Shown piece after piece: positions 1-9,828 of a DNA stretch of 64,000 nucleotides. The stretch spans positions 496,001-560,000 of the forward strand of contig NZ_JAHOPF010000002.1 in NCBI RefSeq assembly GCF_019038595.1, written 5' to 3'. A program made the position numbers and the translations under genes. The DNA comes from Kaistella soli. GTDB lineage: Bacteria > Bacteroidota > Bacteroidia > Flavobacteriales > Weeksellaceae. Within the stretch, counting starts at the first letter, position 1. Each line of letters begins with the position of its first letter. The notes below the pieces were generated by a model. It was not told where the DNA came from and searched no databases. It was given only the letters and a program-made list of their open reading frames with translations.

Positions 1-723
1 CATTTTGAGGTTGATTTTGAAGCATTAAAAAACGTAATAACCGTAAAAACCCGAGCCATAATTGTGAACTCGCCCCACAATCCGTCCGGAAAAATCTGGA
101 AACAAGAAGACTGGGACCAGCTCGCCAATATTATTGACAACTCTGAGATCACCGTCATTTCGGATGAAGTTTACGACCTTCTTACCTATGATCATCATGA
201 ATTCTACAGTGCTTTTCACCATCCGAAACTTCGGGAACGGTGCTTCAGTATCTTTTCCTTTGGAAAAATGTTTCACGCAACTGGCTGGAAAGTGGGCTAT
301 GTGCTGGCTTCTGAAGAACTTTCGCTGGCCTATCGCCGCGTTCATCAGTATTTAAGTTTCAGCGTGAATGCGCCGGCGCAATATGCACTCGCAAAATATC
401 TTGAAATTTTTGATGTGGAAGAAAACCGGAAATTCATGCAGCAGAAAAGAGATTTTTTCCTGGATTCATTTAAAGATTTACCTTTTACCCTTTCCGAAAA
501 AGCAGAGGCTGGTTATTTTCAGATTCTTGACTTCCGAAAAATTACAGATCTGTCCGACAAAGATTTTGCAGTCTGGCTTACGCAGAACGCTAAAGTAGCC
601 GGCATTCCTCTTTCAGCGTTTTATCACGAAACAGCCAACACCGGAAAAACACGGTTCTGTTTCGCCAAAAAAGAAGAAACCATCGTAAATGCAGCTGAAC
701 TTCTGCAGAAAGCCCTTTGGTAA
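1..723 (+). CDS. Pyridoxal-phosphate aminotransferase, class I/II (methionine aminotransferase-like), 3' part
   Basis: The frame is open from the first base, so the gene starts before the window; about 240 C-terminal residues are present. The NSPHNPSG motif (substrate/PLP pocket), the aspartate-tyrosine pair in SDEVYD and the PLP-lysine segment SFGKMFHATGWKVGY are typical of fold-type I aminotransferases, especially the YbdL/kynurenine aminotransferase branch that uses methionine or aromatic amino acids. The internal GTG at position 64 is only a fortuitous start inside the domain. The stop codon is TAA at 721-723. The family is certain; methionine as substrate is inferred from the resemblance to YbdL. 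Confidence 0.85.
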   Translation, partial: HFEVDFEALKNVITVKTRAIIVNSPHNPSGKIWKQEDWDQLANIIDNSEITVISDEVYDLLTYDHHEFYSAFHHPKLRERCFSIFSFGKMFHATGWKVGYVLASEELSLAYRRVHQYLSFSVNAPAQYALAKYLEIFDVEENRKFMQQKRDFFLDSFKDLPFTLSEKAEAGYFQILDFRKITDLSDKDFAVWLTQNAKVAGIPLSAFYHETANTGKTRFCFAKKEETIVNAAELLQKALW

Positions 724-851
724 TTTTTTCTAGAGAATTTCTTCATTAATTATCGGCATAAAATTGGTTATGATGCTACTCATAAATCATCATTTGGCGA
801 AGAACTTTTAGTTATAAGCTACAATGCTTTGCCATTTAATAATCTGCAATC

Positions 852-1388
852 ATGGAAAACCCTCTGCAGCAAAACGATTCCGGCCAGGAAAATTCAGACT
901 CCAGAAAAACATTACACCTGTTTTTTTCTGAGTCGCTAAAAGAACTGTACTTTGCAGAAAATGCAATTTCAGAAGCTTTTAATGAGATCAGCGGCAAAAT
1001 ATCTGCACCTCAGCTGAGGACTATTCTTAATAATCATTATCAAATTCATCTGAATCATAAGGAGCGGCTGGCAAAAATTTTTAAAATGCAGGATGAAGCG
1101 GTTGAAACTAAATATAGCGCGGCCATTATTGCATTGCTGAATGATGCAAATGAACATTTCACTGTATTTTCTGATGATATAGTAAATTGGGAAATCGCGC
1201 TTCTCCTCACTTCACGAAAACTTGCGCATTATAAAATAGCGGCATACGGAGCCGCGGCACATTTAGCAATTAATTTAAATAATCACCGCGCAGCAACGCT
1301 TCTCGCCATCGATGTTCAGGAAGAGGAAGATTTCGTCAACAATCATCTGAATGATATCACTCATCAGTTTTTAGGCCCCTACCGATAA
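852..1388 (+). CDS. Ferritin-like DUF892/YciE family protein
   Basis: The 178-residue protein is predicted to be almost entirely helical. It opens with the family signature around LHLFFSESLKELYFAENAI and has regularly spaced acidic and histidine residues, including HYQIHLNHKERL in the first half and DVQEEEDFVNNHL near the end. This matches the YciE-type ferritin-like four-helix bundle (DUF892), whose members bind a di-metal centre and are induced by general or osmotic stress in other bacteria. The gene stands alone and converges with the mgtA-type gene that follows. No consensus promoter is evident in the 128 bp upstream. The fold is fairly sure; the physiological role is not known. Confidence 0.8.
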   Translation: MENPLQQNDSGQENSDSRKTLHLFFSESLKELYFAENAISEAFNEISGKISAPQLRTILNNHYQIHLNHKERLAKIFKMQDEAVETKYSAAIIALLNDANEHFTVFSDDIVNWEIALLLTSRKLAHYKIAAYGAAAHLAINLNNHRAATLLAIDVQEEEDFVNNHLNDITHQFLGPYR

Positions 1389-1439
1389 AAACGGCTATAA
1401 GAAGAAAATCTTTCCCTTAAGAATTAGTTTCCATTTAAA

Positions 1440-3950
1440 TTACAGATGTTTTTTAAAAAACCAGACTTTCAGCAGATCTGCTGTGAAAATGTAGGCTGCA
1501 ACAATCAGTAACATCGCACAAAGATTAAAAACCGGAAGTGGGGCTAAACCTATATCTTTTGCCCATGGCAAATAAGGAAGCAGAATGGTAATAATTAAAG
1601 CAATCACGCTGAAGATTAAGAGATATTTTCCGGGTTTGCTTTTGAAAAAATTCTGATGGGTGCGGATGATGAACAGAATGAACAACTGTGTTAGCATCGA
1701 CTCAATAAACCACCCAGTTTGAAATGATGCCTGGCCGAATTTGAAAACATAAAATAAAATGAGGAAGGTCATCACATCAAAAAAAGAACTGTGAAATCCG
1801 AAAATCACCATAAAGTTTCTAAGCATTTTCAAATCCCATTTACCGGGTTTTGCTAGCTGCTCACGGTCAACATTATCGGATGCTACTGCAAGAAACGGAA
1901 AACTTGTTAATAAATTCAGAAGAAGAATCTGTTTTGGAAGCATGGGTAAAAATGGCAGCAGCAAGGAAGCAAATGCAACACTGAACATATTGCCGAAGGT
2001 AGAGCCTGTGTTGATAAAAATATATTTCAGGGTATTGGCAAAGGTCTTTATTCCTTCTCTGATACCCTCAGCCAAAACCATCAGGTCTTTTTCCATCAGC
2101 ACAAAATCTGCAGCCTCTCTGGCTACATCTACCGCATTTTCAACGGAGATGCCCACATCTGCAGCATTAATGGCGGAAACATCATTGATGCCATCACCCA
2201 TATACGCAACGGTATAGGTATGTTTCAGTGCGAGGATAATCCTTTCTTTTTCCTGAGGTTCTACCTCAGCAAAAATATGAACTTTCTTTACGACTTGTTT
2301 TAATGCTTCCGGACTGGTTTTGGAAAGCTGTTTCCCTGTCATAATCACCGGCTTTTTAATACCGATATCCAGCGCAATAGATTGTGCTACGTTTTTATTG
2401 TCACCTGTGATGATTTTTAATCCTACTTTAAGTTGGTGCAGTGCGTTGATGGTGTCGGTAATGCCTGATTTCACCGCATCATTCATCAGCACAAATCCCG
2501 CAAAAATCATTGCTGTTTCAGAGTCTTTTGAAATTTTATCTTCCGGTATGGGTTTATAGCAAACTGCAATTGCCCGTAAACCTTTGGTACCATACTGTGC
2601 AAAATTCTTTTCTAACTGTTCACGATGTGCAGCAATATCTTCAACGCTGTCATTACCAAGTCTTAAGGCCGTGCAGATGCTGAGTATTTGGGAAAAAGCG
2701 CCTTTACTGATGATCAGCTGTTCTTTTCCGGTGCTGAGCGCAATACTCAGTCTTTTTCTAATGAAATCATAAGGCACTTCACCAAGTTTCGTTACGATAA
2801 CTTTAGAATCAAATTTCAGCTGTTTTAAAGCTTCATCTATGGGATTGGAATATCCTGCTTCAAGAGAAGCATTCCAGTAAGCAAGCTGTTTTACAAACCC
2901 GCTTTCAACTCCGGATCCATCTACGAGGCCGGCAACGGTAATAGTTCCTTCAGTAATCGTCCCTGTTTTGTCGGTGCATAACAAATTCACTTCCCCGAGA
3001 TTTTGTATAGAATTCAGCTTTTTTACAATTACTTTTTTTTCCAACAGCCGTTTTGCACCTGCACTCATGGCAATGGTGGTTACAGCCGGTAAAAGTTCTG
3101 GAGCCATACCAATAGCAAGAGCAAGAGCAAACAGCGCGGATTCGATAATGCCTTTGTGATTGAAGAGGTTGACAACCAGAATAAAGACCGCAAGGGTCAT
3201 GGTGATCTTCATCAGAAAAAAGCCGAAATCTTTGATACCTTTTTCAAATGAGGTTTCAACTGTTCCGGATACGCTTTTGGCTATAGTTCCAAAAATGGTT
3301 TGCTCACCTGTTTGAATCACCAGAGCCTTGGCACTTCCACTTACCACATTCGTCCCCTGCCAAAGACAGTTGGTGCGGTCCGTAAGTTCGGTAGCTTCAT
3401 CCACGACTCCCTCTTCTTTTCTTGCCGGATACGACTCTCCTGTTAAACTCGATTCATTGACATAAAGTTCGCTGGCTTCAATAATCAGACAGTCTGCAGG
3501 CAGCATATCCCCGGCATTTAGAATAATTACGTCACCGGTTACGATTTGGTCGGATGCAGTTTCCTTCTGTTCACCACTGCGCATTACAGCTGCTTTCAAA
3601 GAAATCATGGACTGAAGTTTCTCCACGACTCTCCCCGCATTTCGTTCCTGAAAAAAACTCAGCAACCCGGTAGATAAAACAATGAAAAGAATAATAAAAA
3701 CATCTGACCGGTCTCCCAGGAATGCAGAAATAATAACCGCCCCGATCAGGAGAAGCATGAGAGGACTTTTGAACTGACTGGCAAAAAGTAATAAATCCTT
3801 TTTAAGTACAGATTTACTTTTGGGATGCCTTCCTTTTTCAAACAAAATCTGATCAGCAACAGCCTGTGATAATCCCTGCGGCGAACTGTTTAGTTTTTGA
3901 AACCAATAACTGGTGTCGAATTGCCAAAATGTATTTTCCTTGGTTGGCAT
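1440..3950 (-). CDS. mgtA: Magnesium-translocating P-type ATPase (MgtA/MgtB type)
   Basis: The 836-residue P-type ATPase has all core elements in order: actuator-loop TGES at 170-173, the membrane motif APELLP at 283-288, the phosphorylated aspartate D327 in DKTGT, and the hinge GDGIND at 585-590. Hydrophobic segments lie near 60-105, 245-300 and through the last 200 residues. The sequence around APELLP and the conserved run VVKKLNSIQN-G before the DKTGT match MgtA/MgtB (P3B) rather than calcium or heavy-metal pumps. It should import Mg2+ across the inner membrane. It lies 71 bp downstream of the methyltransferase gene on the same strand, so co-transcription is possible. I saw no M-box riboswitch in the short upstream gap. 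Confidence 0.9.
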   Translation of the reverse strand: MPTKENTFWQFDTSYWFQKLNSSPQGLSQAVADQILFEKGRHPKSKSVLKKDLLLFASQFKSPLMLLLIGAVIISAFLGDRSDVFIILFIVLSTGLLSFFQERNAGRVVEKLQSMISLKAAVMRSGEQKETASDQIVTGDVIILNAGDMLPADCLIIEASELYVNESSLTGESYPARKEEGVVDEATELTDRTNCLWQGTNVVSGSAKALVIQTGEQTIFGTIAKSVSGTVETSFEKGIKDFGFFLMKITMTLAVFILVVNLFNHKGIIESALFALALAIGMAPELLPAVTTIAMSAGAKRLLEKKVIVKKLNSIQNLGEVNLLCTDKTGTITEGTITVAGLVDGSGVESGFVKQLAYWNASLEAGYSNPIDEALKQLKFDSKVIVTKLGEVPYDFIRKRLSIALSTGKEQLIISKGAFSQILSICTALRLGNDSVEDIAAHREQLEKNFAQYGTKGLRAIAVCYKPIPEDKISKDSETAMIFAGFVLMNDAVKSGITDTINALHQLKVGLKIITGDNKNVAQSIALDIGIKKPVIMTGKQLSKTSPEALKQVVKKVHIFAEVEPQEKERIILALKHTYTVAYMGDGINDVSAINAADVGISVENAVDVAREAADFVLMEKDLMVLAEGIREGIKTFANTLKYIFINTGSTFGNMFSVAFASLLLPFLPMLPKQILLLNLLTSFPFLAVASDNVDREQLAKPGKWDLKMLRNFMVIFGFHSSFFDVMTFLILFYVFKFGQASFQTGWFIESMLTQLFILFIIRTHQNFFKSKPGKYLLIFSVIALIITILLPYLPWAKDIGLAPLPVFNLCAMLLIVAAYIFTADLLKVWFFKKHL

Positions 3951-4021
3951 ACGTTTTTTTGTTGAAGTCGAGTCACTTCGGCACTGAGCGCGACTTTACC
4001 TGATTCCTCAAAAGACTTTTG

Positions 4022-4867
4022 CTATTTTTCACCATAAATCACGAGCGCACTGGAATCCAAAAAGAAAGGATCCGTAGGATATTGATGATGGATCGCTTCG
4101 GCGACCTCCCGTTTTATTTTTTCTTTCACCTCATCACCGGCTTTGCTTAATGCAGCTGCAACGGGGGCTGCTATTTCAGTCATCATCGACCAGTAAAGAT
4201 CTGCTGTTTCACATTTCAGTTTTCCTGCGACTTCTTTTTCAGTAATATTTTTTAATCCTGCCTTTCGAAATAAACCGGCAATCATTCCGCTCCCGGCACA
4301 TCGGAATATCCCCGGCGAACCCGGCGGAGGGATCGGAAGTTCCATATTTTTATTGATAGCGCTCATCAGTGCAGTAATCCAGAAATTTTTTTCAGGAATA
4401 TTCCAAACCGAAACGGCGATTTTGCCTCCAGGTTTCAGAACCCTTACCATTTTTTTCATTGCAATTGACATATCCGGAAAAAACATCAGTCCGAATCTGC
4501 AGCTTATGGCATCAAAGACGCCGTCTTTAAATGGAAGTTCACATACATCAGCAACTACCGTTTCAATATTTTTAATTCCTTTTTTTGCTGCGTTTTCCCT
4601 GGCAATAGTCAGCATATCTTCGGAAAGATCAGTGAGCGTCACCTTGCCGTCTTTCAGCATCGAAGCTATTGTTAGTCCAGGCTCTCCGGTCCCGGATGCC
4701 ACATCAAGTATCATTTGGTGGTCTGCAGGGTGCAGCACACGGATGATTTCATCGCCAACAGGTCTCATAAATTCCATCGTGAGATTATCCCATTTTTTCC
4801 ATCCCGAAGAAAACAGATTCCATGACTCCTTTTGCTGGGTACGGATTTTTTCAAGTTCTTTTTCCAT
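4022..4867 (-). CDS. Class I SAM-dependent methyltransferase (UbiE/Methyltransf_11 type)
   Basis: The 281-residue protein has SAM-binding motif I as ILDVASGTGEPG (residues 53-64), an acidic residue at the end of strand 2 (TLTDLSEDML), and a post-motif segment VLKPGGKIAVSVWN, as in UbiE-like methyltransferases. The C-terminal third (about 165-281) is a substrate-recognition region that I cannot match to a known substrate. The start at the ATG preceding EKELEKIR fits the family, which begins with a helical segment before motif I. The 220-bp stretch upstream (4868-5088) holds no gene; it contains this gene's promoter region and the his operon terminator. The substrate is unknown. Confidence 0.75.
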   Translation of the reverse strand: MEKELEKIRTQQKESWNLFSSGWKKWDNLTMEFMRPVGDEIIRVLHPADHQMILDVASGTGEPGLTIASMLKDGKVTLTDLSEDMLTIARENAAKKGIKNIETVVADVCELPFKDGVFDAISCRFGLMFFPDMSIAMKKMVRVLKPGGKIAVSVWNIPEKNFWITALMSAINKNMELPIPPPGSPGIFRCAGSGMIAGLFRKAGLKNITEKEVAGKLKCETADLYWSMMTEIAAPVAAALSKAGDEVKEKIKREVAEAIHHQYPTDPFFLDSSALVIYGEK

Positions 4868-5067
4868 GATTTGTGTGTTTTTAAATAATTGTCATTTGTG
4901 TGAAACCGTTTAATGAAGCTCAAATACAGCAACGATTAAAGCGGATGAAAGCGAAAGAAGGTTTTTGACCTAATCTTGTTTTTGAACTAACTAAATTACG
5001 AATATTTATAAAGTCATGTTCAACATAAGACAAAAATTGAACATTTCCCCCTCCTCTTTCTTCTATT

Positions 5068-5099
5068 AAAAAATGGGAGAATTAATGGTTATTTCTCCC
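5068..5099 (-). terminator. Intrinsic terminator of the his operon, overlapping the hisIE stop codon
   Basis: On the minus strand, GGGAGAA (5099-5093) and TTCTCCC (5081-5075) form a 7-bp stem with an 11-base loop, followed by ATTTTTT. The hisIE stop codon (5091-5089) lies inside the loop, so the hairpin begins within the last codons of the gene. Confidence 0.7.
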
Positions 5100-5676
5100 G
5101 CTCCCTTAAAGTCTGCTCAATTTCTTCCAGCGTAAATCCTTTTGCTTTAAGGAGAATTAAAAAGTGATACATCAGATCGGCAGCTTCATTTTTAAAGAGT
5201 TCAGCATTGTCGTCTTTTGCTTCTATGACCAGCTCTACCGCTTCCTCTCCTACTTTTTGGGCCACTTTATTAATACCTCTCCGGTAAAGCTGATTGGTGT
5301 AAGAATTTTCAATGTTTCCGTCAATTCTTTCCTGAATGGTCTGCTCCAAACGGTAGAGAAAACCTTTTTTCACTTCAGTATTGAAACAGGAAACTGTTCC
5401 TTTATGGCAGGTTGGTCCGTCGGCTTTTGCGAGAATAAGTAAAGTGTCCTCATCACAATCAAGTCTGATGTCTTTTACCCAAAGAAAATTCCCGGAGGTT
5501 TCACCTTTCGTCCAAAGCTGGTTTTTGCTCCGGCTGAAAAAGGTTACTTTTTGGTCGTTGATGGTTTTATTAAAGGCTTCTTCATTCATATAACCCAGCA
5601 TCAGGACCTGCAGGGTGACCTCATCCTGAATGATTACGGGAATAAGGCCGTTGGTTTTATTAAAATCAGGTTTCAT
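5089..5676 (-). CDS. hisI: Bifunctional phosphoribosyl-AMP cyclohydrolase / phosphoribosyl-ATP pyrophosphohydrolase
   Basis: This fused HisIE protein (195 residues) catalyses steps 2 and 3 of histidine synthesis. Residues 1-110 are the cyclohydrolase, with the metal-binding DCDED (73-77), Cys90-His91 and Cys97 in the CHKGTVSCF region. Residues 115-195 are the pyrophosphohydrolase, with GEEAVELVIEA (143-153) and NEAADLMYH (163-171). The start codon overlaps the hisF stop by 4 bp, which indicates translational coupling. It is the last gene of the operon and is followed by an intrinsic terminator. The HisIE fusion is usual in Bacteroidota and enterobacteria. Confidence 0.97.
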   Translation of the reverse strand: MKPDFNKTNGLIPVIIQDEVTLQVLMLGYMNEEAFNKTINDQKVTFFSRSKNQLWTKGETSGNFLWVKDIRLDCDEDTLLILAKADGPTCHKGTVSCFNTEVKKGFLYRLEQTIQERIDGNIENSYTNQLYRRGINKVAQKVGEEAVELVIEAKDDNAELFKNEAADLMYHFLILLKAKGFTLEEIEQTLREREK

Positions 5677-6428
5677 AGTCGCACGGGGATATTTTGGGTT
5701 TTTAAATATTGCTTAAGGTCAGGAATTGGTATTTGCCCGAAATGAAAGACACTTGCAGCCAAAGCGCCGGTTGCTTTTGTCAGGTTAAAAACCTCAGCAA
5801 AATGCTCCATTGTTCCCGCGCCTCCTGACGCAATCACCGGAATGGTAACGGCTTCAGAAACCGCTTTACTGATATCGAGGGCGAAACCGTTTTTTGTTCC
5901 GTCGTTATTCATGGAAGTCAGAAGGATTTCTCCCGCTCCAAGTTCGGCGCCTTTTTGTGCCCATTCCGTGGCTTTTAAATCAGTAATAATGGTTCCGCCG
6001 CTGCGGAAAACGATCCATTCATTTTTGATGAATTTGGTATCAACCGCCAGCACAACACACTGGTTTCCATATTCAAGAGCGATCTCAGAAATCAGCTCCG
6101 GCCGAAGAATTGCCGCAGAGTTGAGACTTATTTTATCCGCCCCGGAATCGATAATCGCTTTCGCGTCTTCCAGTGTATTGATCCCGCCGCCAACCGTAAA
6201 CGGAATATTAATTTCGGAAGCAATTTTGGTTACGAGTTCCTTAAGTGTTTTTCTGTTTTCAAGTGTTGCGGTAATATCGAGAAATACCAGTTCGTCGGCA
6301 CCTTCATCCACGTACCTTTTGGCGAGTTCCACAGGATCGCCGGCATCTCTGATGTCCAGAAAATTAATTCCTTTTACCGTTCTTCCGTTTTTTATGTCCA
6401 AGCATGGAATGATTCTTTTCTTTAGCAT
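5673..6428 (-). CDS. hisF: Imidazole glycerol phosphate synthase, cyclase subunit
   Basis: HisF (251 residues) is a (beta/alpha)8 barrel that joins PRFAR with ammonia delivered by HisH, giving imidazole glycerol phosphate and AICAR. The first catalytic aspartate is D11 in [12 protein letters not shown], and the second lies in VLAVDTKF. The two-fold barrel repeat shows as phosphate-binding glycines in FTVGGGI and [10 protein letters not shown]. The protein length is normal. It overlaps hisA by 7 bp and hisIE by 4 bp. Confidence 0.98.
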   Translation of the reverse strand: MLKKRIIPCLDIKNGRTVKGINFLDIRDAGDPVELAKRYVDEGADELVFLDITATLENRKTLKELVTKIASEINIPFTVGGGINTLEDAKAIIDSGADKISLNSAAILRPELISEIALEYGNQCVVLAVDTKFIKNEWIVFRSGGTIITDLKATEWAQKGAELGAGEILLTSMNNDGTKNGFALDISKAVSEAVTIPVIASGGAGTMEHFAEVFNLTKATGALAASVFHFGQIPIPDLKQYLKTQNIPVRL

Positions 6429-7135
6429 AATTCTGTTAATTCTTTGAGATTGATGGTGCCTTCATAAATAGCTTTACCGATAATTGCTCCTTCGCAGCCC
6501 ATAATTTTTAATTTCTGAACATCTTCTATCGTAGTAATTCCTCCGCTCGCAATAAGGTTGATCTTGGTCTCTTTCAGTATTTCTTCGTAGAGTTCGAAAG
6601 CCGGTCCCGAAAGCATTCCATCTTTATCGATATCGGTAACGATGCTATATTTTACTCCATTACTAGTAAATTCTTTAACGAAATCCACCACATCGAGATT
6701 ACTGCTTTCCAGCCAGCCGTTGGTCGCAATCATCCTGTTTTTACAGTCGGCGCCAAGGATAATTTTCTCCGCTCCGTATTTCATCAGCCATTCCAGCATC
6801 AGAGTCGGGTTTTGTGCGGCAACACTTCCTACGGTAATCTGTTTTGCTCCGGATTCAAATGCGGTTTTGATGTCGTTTTCAGTTTTAATGCCTCCACCGA
6901 AGTCGATTTGCAAACCGGTTTGCGAGGCAAGAAGATCCAGGGTTTTATGGTTGACGATCTGTTTGGCTTTGGCACCGTCGAGGTCTACGACATGGAGATA
7001 TTTAATGCCTGCATCTTCAAACATTTTAGCCATGTCCAAAGGATTTTCACTGTATGTTTTTTGCGTGGCATAATCGCCTTTCGTCAGTCTCACACATTTT
7101 CCACCGATAATGTCGATGGCCGGAATAATTCTCAT
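6422..7135 (-). CDS. hisA: ProFAR isomerase (phosphoribosylformimino-AICAR-P isomerase)
   Basis: HisA (237 residues) is the barrel isomerase that converts ProFAR to PRFAR. The N-terminal [17 protein letters not shown] places the catalytic acid at D8. The second catalytic acid is in [12 protein letters not shown], and the phosphate sites are IDFGGGI and LIASGGI. It overlaps hisH by 4 bp on one side and hisF by 7 bp on the other, so it is translationally coupled to both halves of IGP synthase. Confidence 0.97.
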   Translation of the reverse strand: MRIIPAIDIIGGKCVRLTKGDYATQKTYSENPLDMAKMFEDAGIKYLHVVDLDGAKAKQIVNHKTLDLLASQTGLQIDFGGGIKTENDIKTAFESGAKQITVGSVAAQNPTLMLEWLMKYGAEKIILGADCKNRMIATNGWLESSNLDVVDFVKEFTSNGVKYSIVTDIDKDGMLSGPAFELYEEILKETKINLIASGGITTIEDVQKLKIMGCEGAIIGKAIYEGTINLKELTELC

Positions 7136-7710
7136 AAGCTTAAAAAGTTTTTTAAAATCTGCATTCCGGTGGCTGCAGATTTTTCGGGGTGAAACTGGGT
7201 CGCATAAAAATTATCCTTCTGCAAAGCCGCACTGAAAGGCAGAATATAATCAGTAACCGCCACAGTTTCTTCACTGATTTCCGCGTAATAACTGTGAACA
7301 AAATAGCAGTTTTCGTCAGGCTCAACATTTTCAAATAATTTTCCTTTCACTGAAGTAAAATTATTCCATCCCGTGTGCGGTACGAGGTCTTTGGGCGGAA
7401 ATTTTTTCACTTTGGTTTTAAAAATTCCTAATGTTTCACTATTACCTTCTTCCGATGATTCGCAAAGCAGCTGCATGCCAAGACAGATTCCCAGAACCGG
7501 CTGTTTAAGAGATTTTATGACCTCATCCAAACCCCTTTCCTTGAGATATTGCATCGCAGAACCGGCTTCGCCAACCCCCGGAAGGATCACTTTTTCAGCC
7601 GATTTCAGCACAGAAATATCATCCGTAATCACCGTTTCAACACCAAGACGCTTCACTGCATTTTCTACGGAAAGTGCGTTGCCTGCATTGTATTTTAATA
7701 TTGCGATCAT
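7132..7710 (-). CDS. hisH: Imidazole glycerol phosphate synthase, glutamine amidotransferase subunit
   Basis: This class I glutamine amidotransferase (192 residues) supplies ammonia to HisF. The triad is visible as Cys76 in GICLGMQ and His174/Glu176 in QFHPEKS. The oxyanion-strand segment ILPGVGEAG follows residue 41. The length is standard. A 4-bp overlap with hisB upstream and with hisA downstream keeps it within the tightly packed operon. Confidence 0.97.
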   Translation of the reverse strand: MIAILKYNAGNALSVENAVKRLGVETVITDDISVLKSAEKVILPGVGEAGSAMQYLKERGLDEVIKSLKQPVLGICLGMQLLCESSEEGNSETLGIFKTKVKKFPPKDLVPHTGWNNFTSVKGKLFENVEPDENCYFVHSYYAEISEETVAVTDYILPFSAALQKDNFYATQFHPEKSAATGMQILKNFLSL

Positions 7711-8798
7711 AAAATTCCTTTGGTGCTTGGGATGTTGTAATTTTCAGTTTGACTTACCGCCATTTTTACGGCTTTTGCAAAAGCTTTGAATATCGATTCA
7801 ATTTTATGGTGCTCATTGTCTCCTTCGGCTTTGATATTGAGATTGCATTTTGCCTGGTCGCTGAATGATTTAAAAAAATGGAAAAACAATTCTGTCGGAA
7901 CGTCACCAATCTTTTCCCTCTTGAATTCCGCTCCCCAAACCAGCCACGGTCTTCCGCCAAAATCCACCGCCACCTGAGCCAGACAGTCGTCCATTGGAAG
8001 TAAAAAACCGTAACGCGAAATGCCTTTCTTGTTTCCGAGTGCTTGAAGAAAAGCGTCACCCAAGGCGATGGCGGTATCTTCAACCGTGTGATGCTCATCA
8101 ATCTCAAGATCGCCTTTTACCTGAATATTCAGATCGAGATTTCCGTGTTTTGAAATCTGCTGCAGCATATGATCGAAAAATGGTAAACCGGTATCAATTT
8201 CTGAAACACCGCTTCCATCCAGGTTCAATTCAATATTGATGGAAGTTTCCAAAGTATCTCTTTTTACCTTTCCGATTCTTGGAACGGCTTTTAGGTATTT
8301 GTAAATTTCGTTCCAGTCGTTGGTTACCAATGTCGCTTCCCCGTTTTCCGCTTTGTTAATGAAAATTGATTTAGAACCCAAATTTTCCGCGAGTTTGATG
8401 TCGGTCTGTCGGTCACCAATTACAAACGAATTTTCGAGGTCATAATTTCCGTAAATATATTTCTGAAGCATGGCGGTTCCCGGTTTTCTTGTGGGCTTGT
8501 TTTCATGTTCAAAAGACGGATCAATCAAAACTTCGGCGAACTCCACCCCTTCATTTTTTAAAGTGTTTATGATGAAATTCTGCACAGGCCAGAAAGTGTT
8601 TTCGGGAAAAGAATCGGTTCCCAAACCGTCCTGATTGCTTACCATAACGAGTTCATAATTCAGTTCTCTGGCGATTCTTGAAAGACTGCTGACGACATTA
8701 GGCAGAAATTCCAGCTTTTCGAAACTGTCGATCTGGAAATCTTCAGGTTCGCGGATTATCGTTCCGTCGCGATCTATAAATAAAACTTTTTTAGTCAT
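7707..8798 (-). CDS. hisB: Bifunctional histidinol-phosphatase / imidazoleglycerol-phosphate dehydratase
   Basis: This fused HisB (363 residues) performs steps 6 and 8 of the pathway. Residues 1-165 are a HAD phosphatase with the DxD nucleophile pair D9/D11 in FIDRDGT. From about residue 180 the dehydratase begins, with paired metal-binding histidine motifs [23 protein letters not shown] and DNEHHKIES. The fusion is as in enterobacteria, so no separate phosphatase gene is needed in this operon. It overlaps hisC by 8 bp. Confidence 0.97.
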   Translation of the reverse strand: MTKKVLFIDRDGTIIREPEDFQIDSFEKLEFLPNVVSSLSRIARELNYELVMVSNQDGLGTDSFPENTFWPVQNFIINTLKNEGVEFAEVLIDPSFEHENKPTRKPGTAMLQKYIYGNYDLENSFVIGDRQTDIKLAENLGSKSIFINKAENGEATLVTNDWNEIYKYLKAVPRIGKVKRDTLETSINIELNLDGSGVSEIDTGLPFFDHMLQQISKHGNLDLNIQVKGDLEIDEHHTVEDTAIALGDAFLQALGNKKGISRYGFLLPMDDCLAQVAVDFGGRPWLVWGAEFKREKIGDVPTELFFHFFKSFSDQAKCNLNIKAEGDNEHHKIESIFKAFAKAVKMAVSQTENYNIPSTKGIL

Positions 8799-9828
8799 TG
8801 CTGAATTCTTTTAGAGCATTTAATAATTCATTGTTTTCCTCAGAAGTTCCTACCGAAATCCGCACACAGTTTCTGATAACGGAATTCCGGTTTCTGATGA
8901 TGATTTTTCTATCAATGAGTTTTTCGTAAAGTTCATCGGCATTCTCCACTTCCATTAGGATGAAATTTGCGTCGGAAGGATATATTTTCCTGACTGCACT
9001 TAAGCCGGAAAGATTTTGAATCAGCTTCGCTTTTTCGGCTAAAACATCCTGTACTTTCTTCTGGAATTGTGCTTCATCATCTAAAATATCGAGCGCAGTC
9101 TGCTGATTGATTAAACTGATATTGTACGGCGGTTTCACACGGTTGAAATAAGAAAGAATTTCCTCACTCATATACCCGATCCCGAGACGGATCCCGGCCA
9201 ATCCCCAGGCTTTGCTTAAGGTCTGAATGACGATTAAATTCGGATACTTCTCGATCTTCTGAATAAATGAAGGCTGATCACAGAAATCGATATACGCTTC
9301 GTCAATGATTACAATTCCATTATAATTATTAAGAATAAATTCAATATCAGCAATACTCAATAAATTTCCGGTGGGATTATTAGGTGAACACAGGAAAATA
9401 AGTTTCAGCTTTTCATCCGAAAAGTAAGGCTGCAACGTAGTTCTGTCGATTTGAAAATCCTTATTTAAAGGAAGTTTAATGAGTTCCACATCGTTGATAT
9501 TGGCCGAAACTTCATACATGCCGTAAGTGGGAACGAAAGTAAGTGCTTTATCCTGACCCGGTTCGCAGAAAATCCGGAATGCCAGATCGATGGCTTCATC
9601 ACTGCCGTTTCCGACAAAAATATTGTCGGGCGAAATGTTTTTGAGTTCAGAAAGCTTCTTTTTCAGAGCCGGCTGATACGGATCCGGATAACGGTTGTAG
9701 ATCCCGAAAGGGTTTTCGTTCGCATCCAGAAAGATTCCTTCTTTCCCGGAATATTCGTCTCTTGCGCTGGAATACGGCGCCAAAGCCTGAATATTTTTTC
9801 TTACGAGTTCTTTAATTTTACTTTTCAT
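8791..9828 (-). CDS. hisC: Histidinol-phosphate aminotransferase
   Basis: HisC (345 residues) is a PLP-dependent fold-type I aminotransferase for imidazole acetol phosphate. The Schiff-base lysine is K206 in [14 protein letters not shown], the cofactor pocket includes [11 protein letters not shown] (71-81) and CSPNNPTGN (147-155), and the aspartate-tyrosine pair is in IIDEAYIDF (174-182). Its position between hisD and hisB, overlapping both, makes the histidinol-phosphate assignment secure over other members of the family. Confidence 0.97.
   Translation of the reverse strand: MKSKIKELVRKNIQALAPYSSARDEYSGKEGIFLDANENPFGIYNRYPDPYQPALKKKLSELKNISPDNIFVGNGSDEAIDLAFRIFCEPGQDKALTFVPTYGMYEVSANINDVELIKLPLNKDFQIDRTTLQPYFSDEKLKLIFLCSPNNPTGNLLSIADIEFILNNYNGIVIIDEAYIDFCDQPSFIQKIEKYPNLIVIQTLSKAWGLAGIRLGIGYMSEEILSYFNRVKPPYNISLINQQTALDILDDEAQFQKKVQDVLAEKAKLIQNLSGLSAVRKIYPSDANFILMEVENADELYEKLIDRKIIIRNRNSVIRNCVRISVGTSEENNELLNALKEFSND

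Noticed and set aside
3951-4021. Mg2+-sensing M-box riboswitch before mgtA
   Set aside because: The gap is only 71 bp, too short for an M-box, and shows none of its stems.
4353-4913. Plus-strand ORF of 186 codons
   Set aside because: It is antisense to the methyltransferase gene, rich in serine and isoleucine as expected from complementing a real frame, and has no family signature.
5842-6447. Plus-strand ORF of 201 codons
   Set aside because: It lies wholly opposite hisF, which is certain; the composition is that of a shadow frame.
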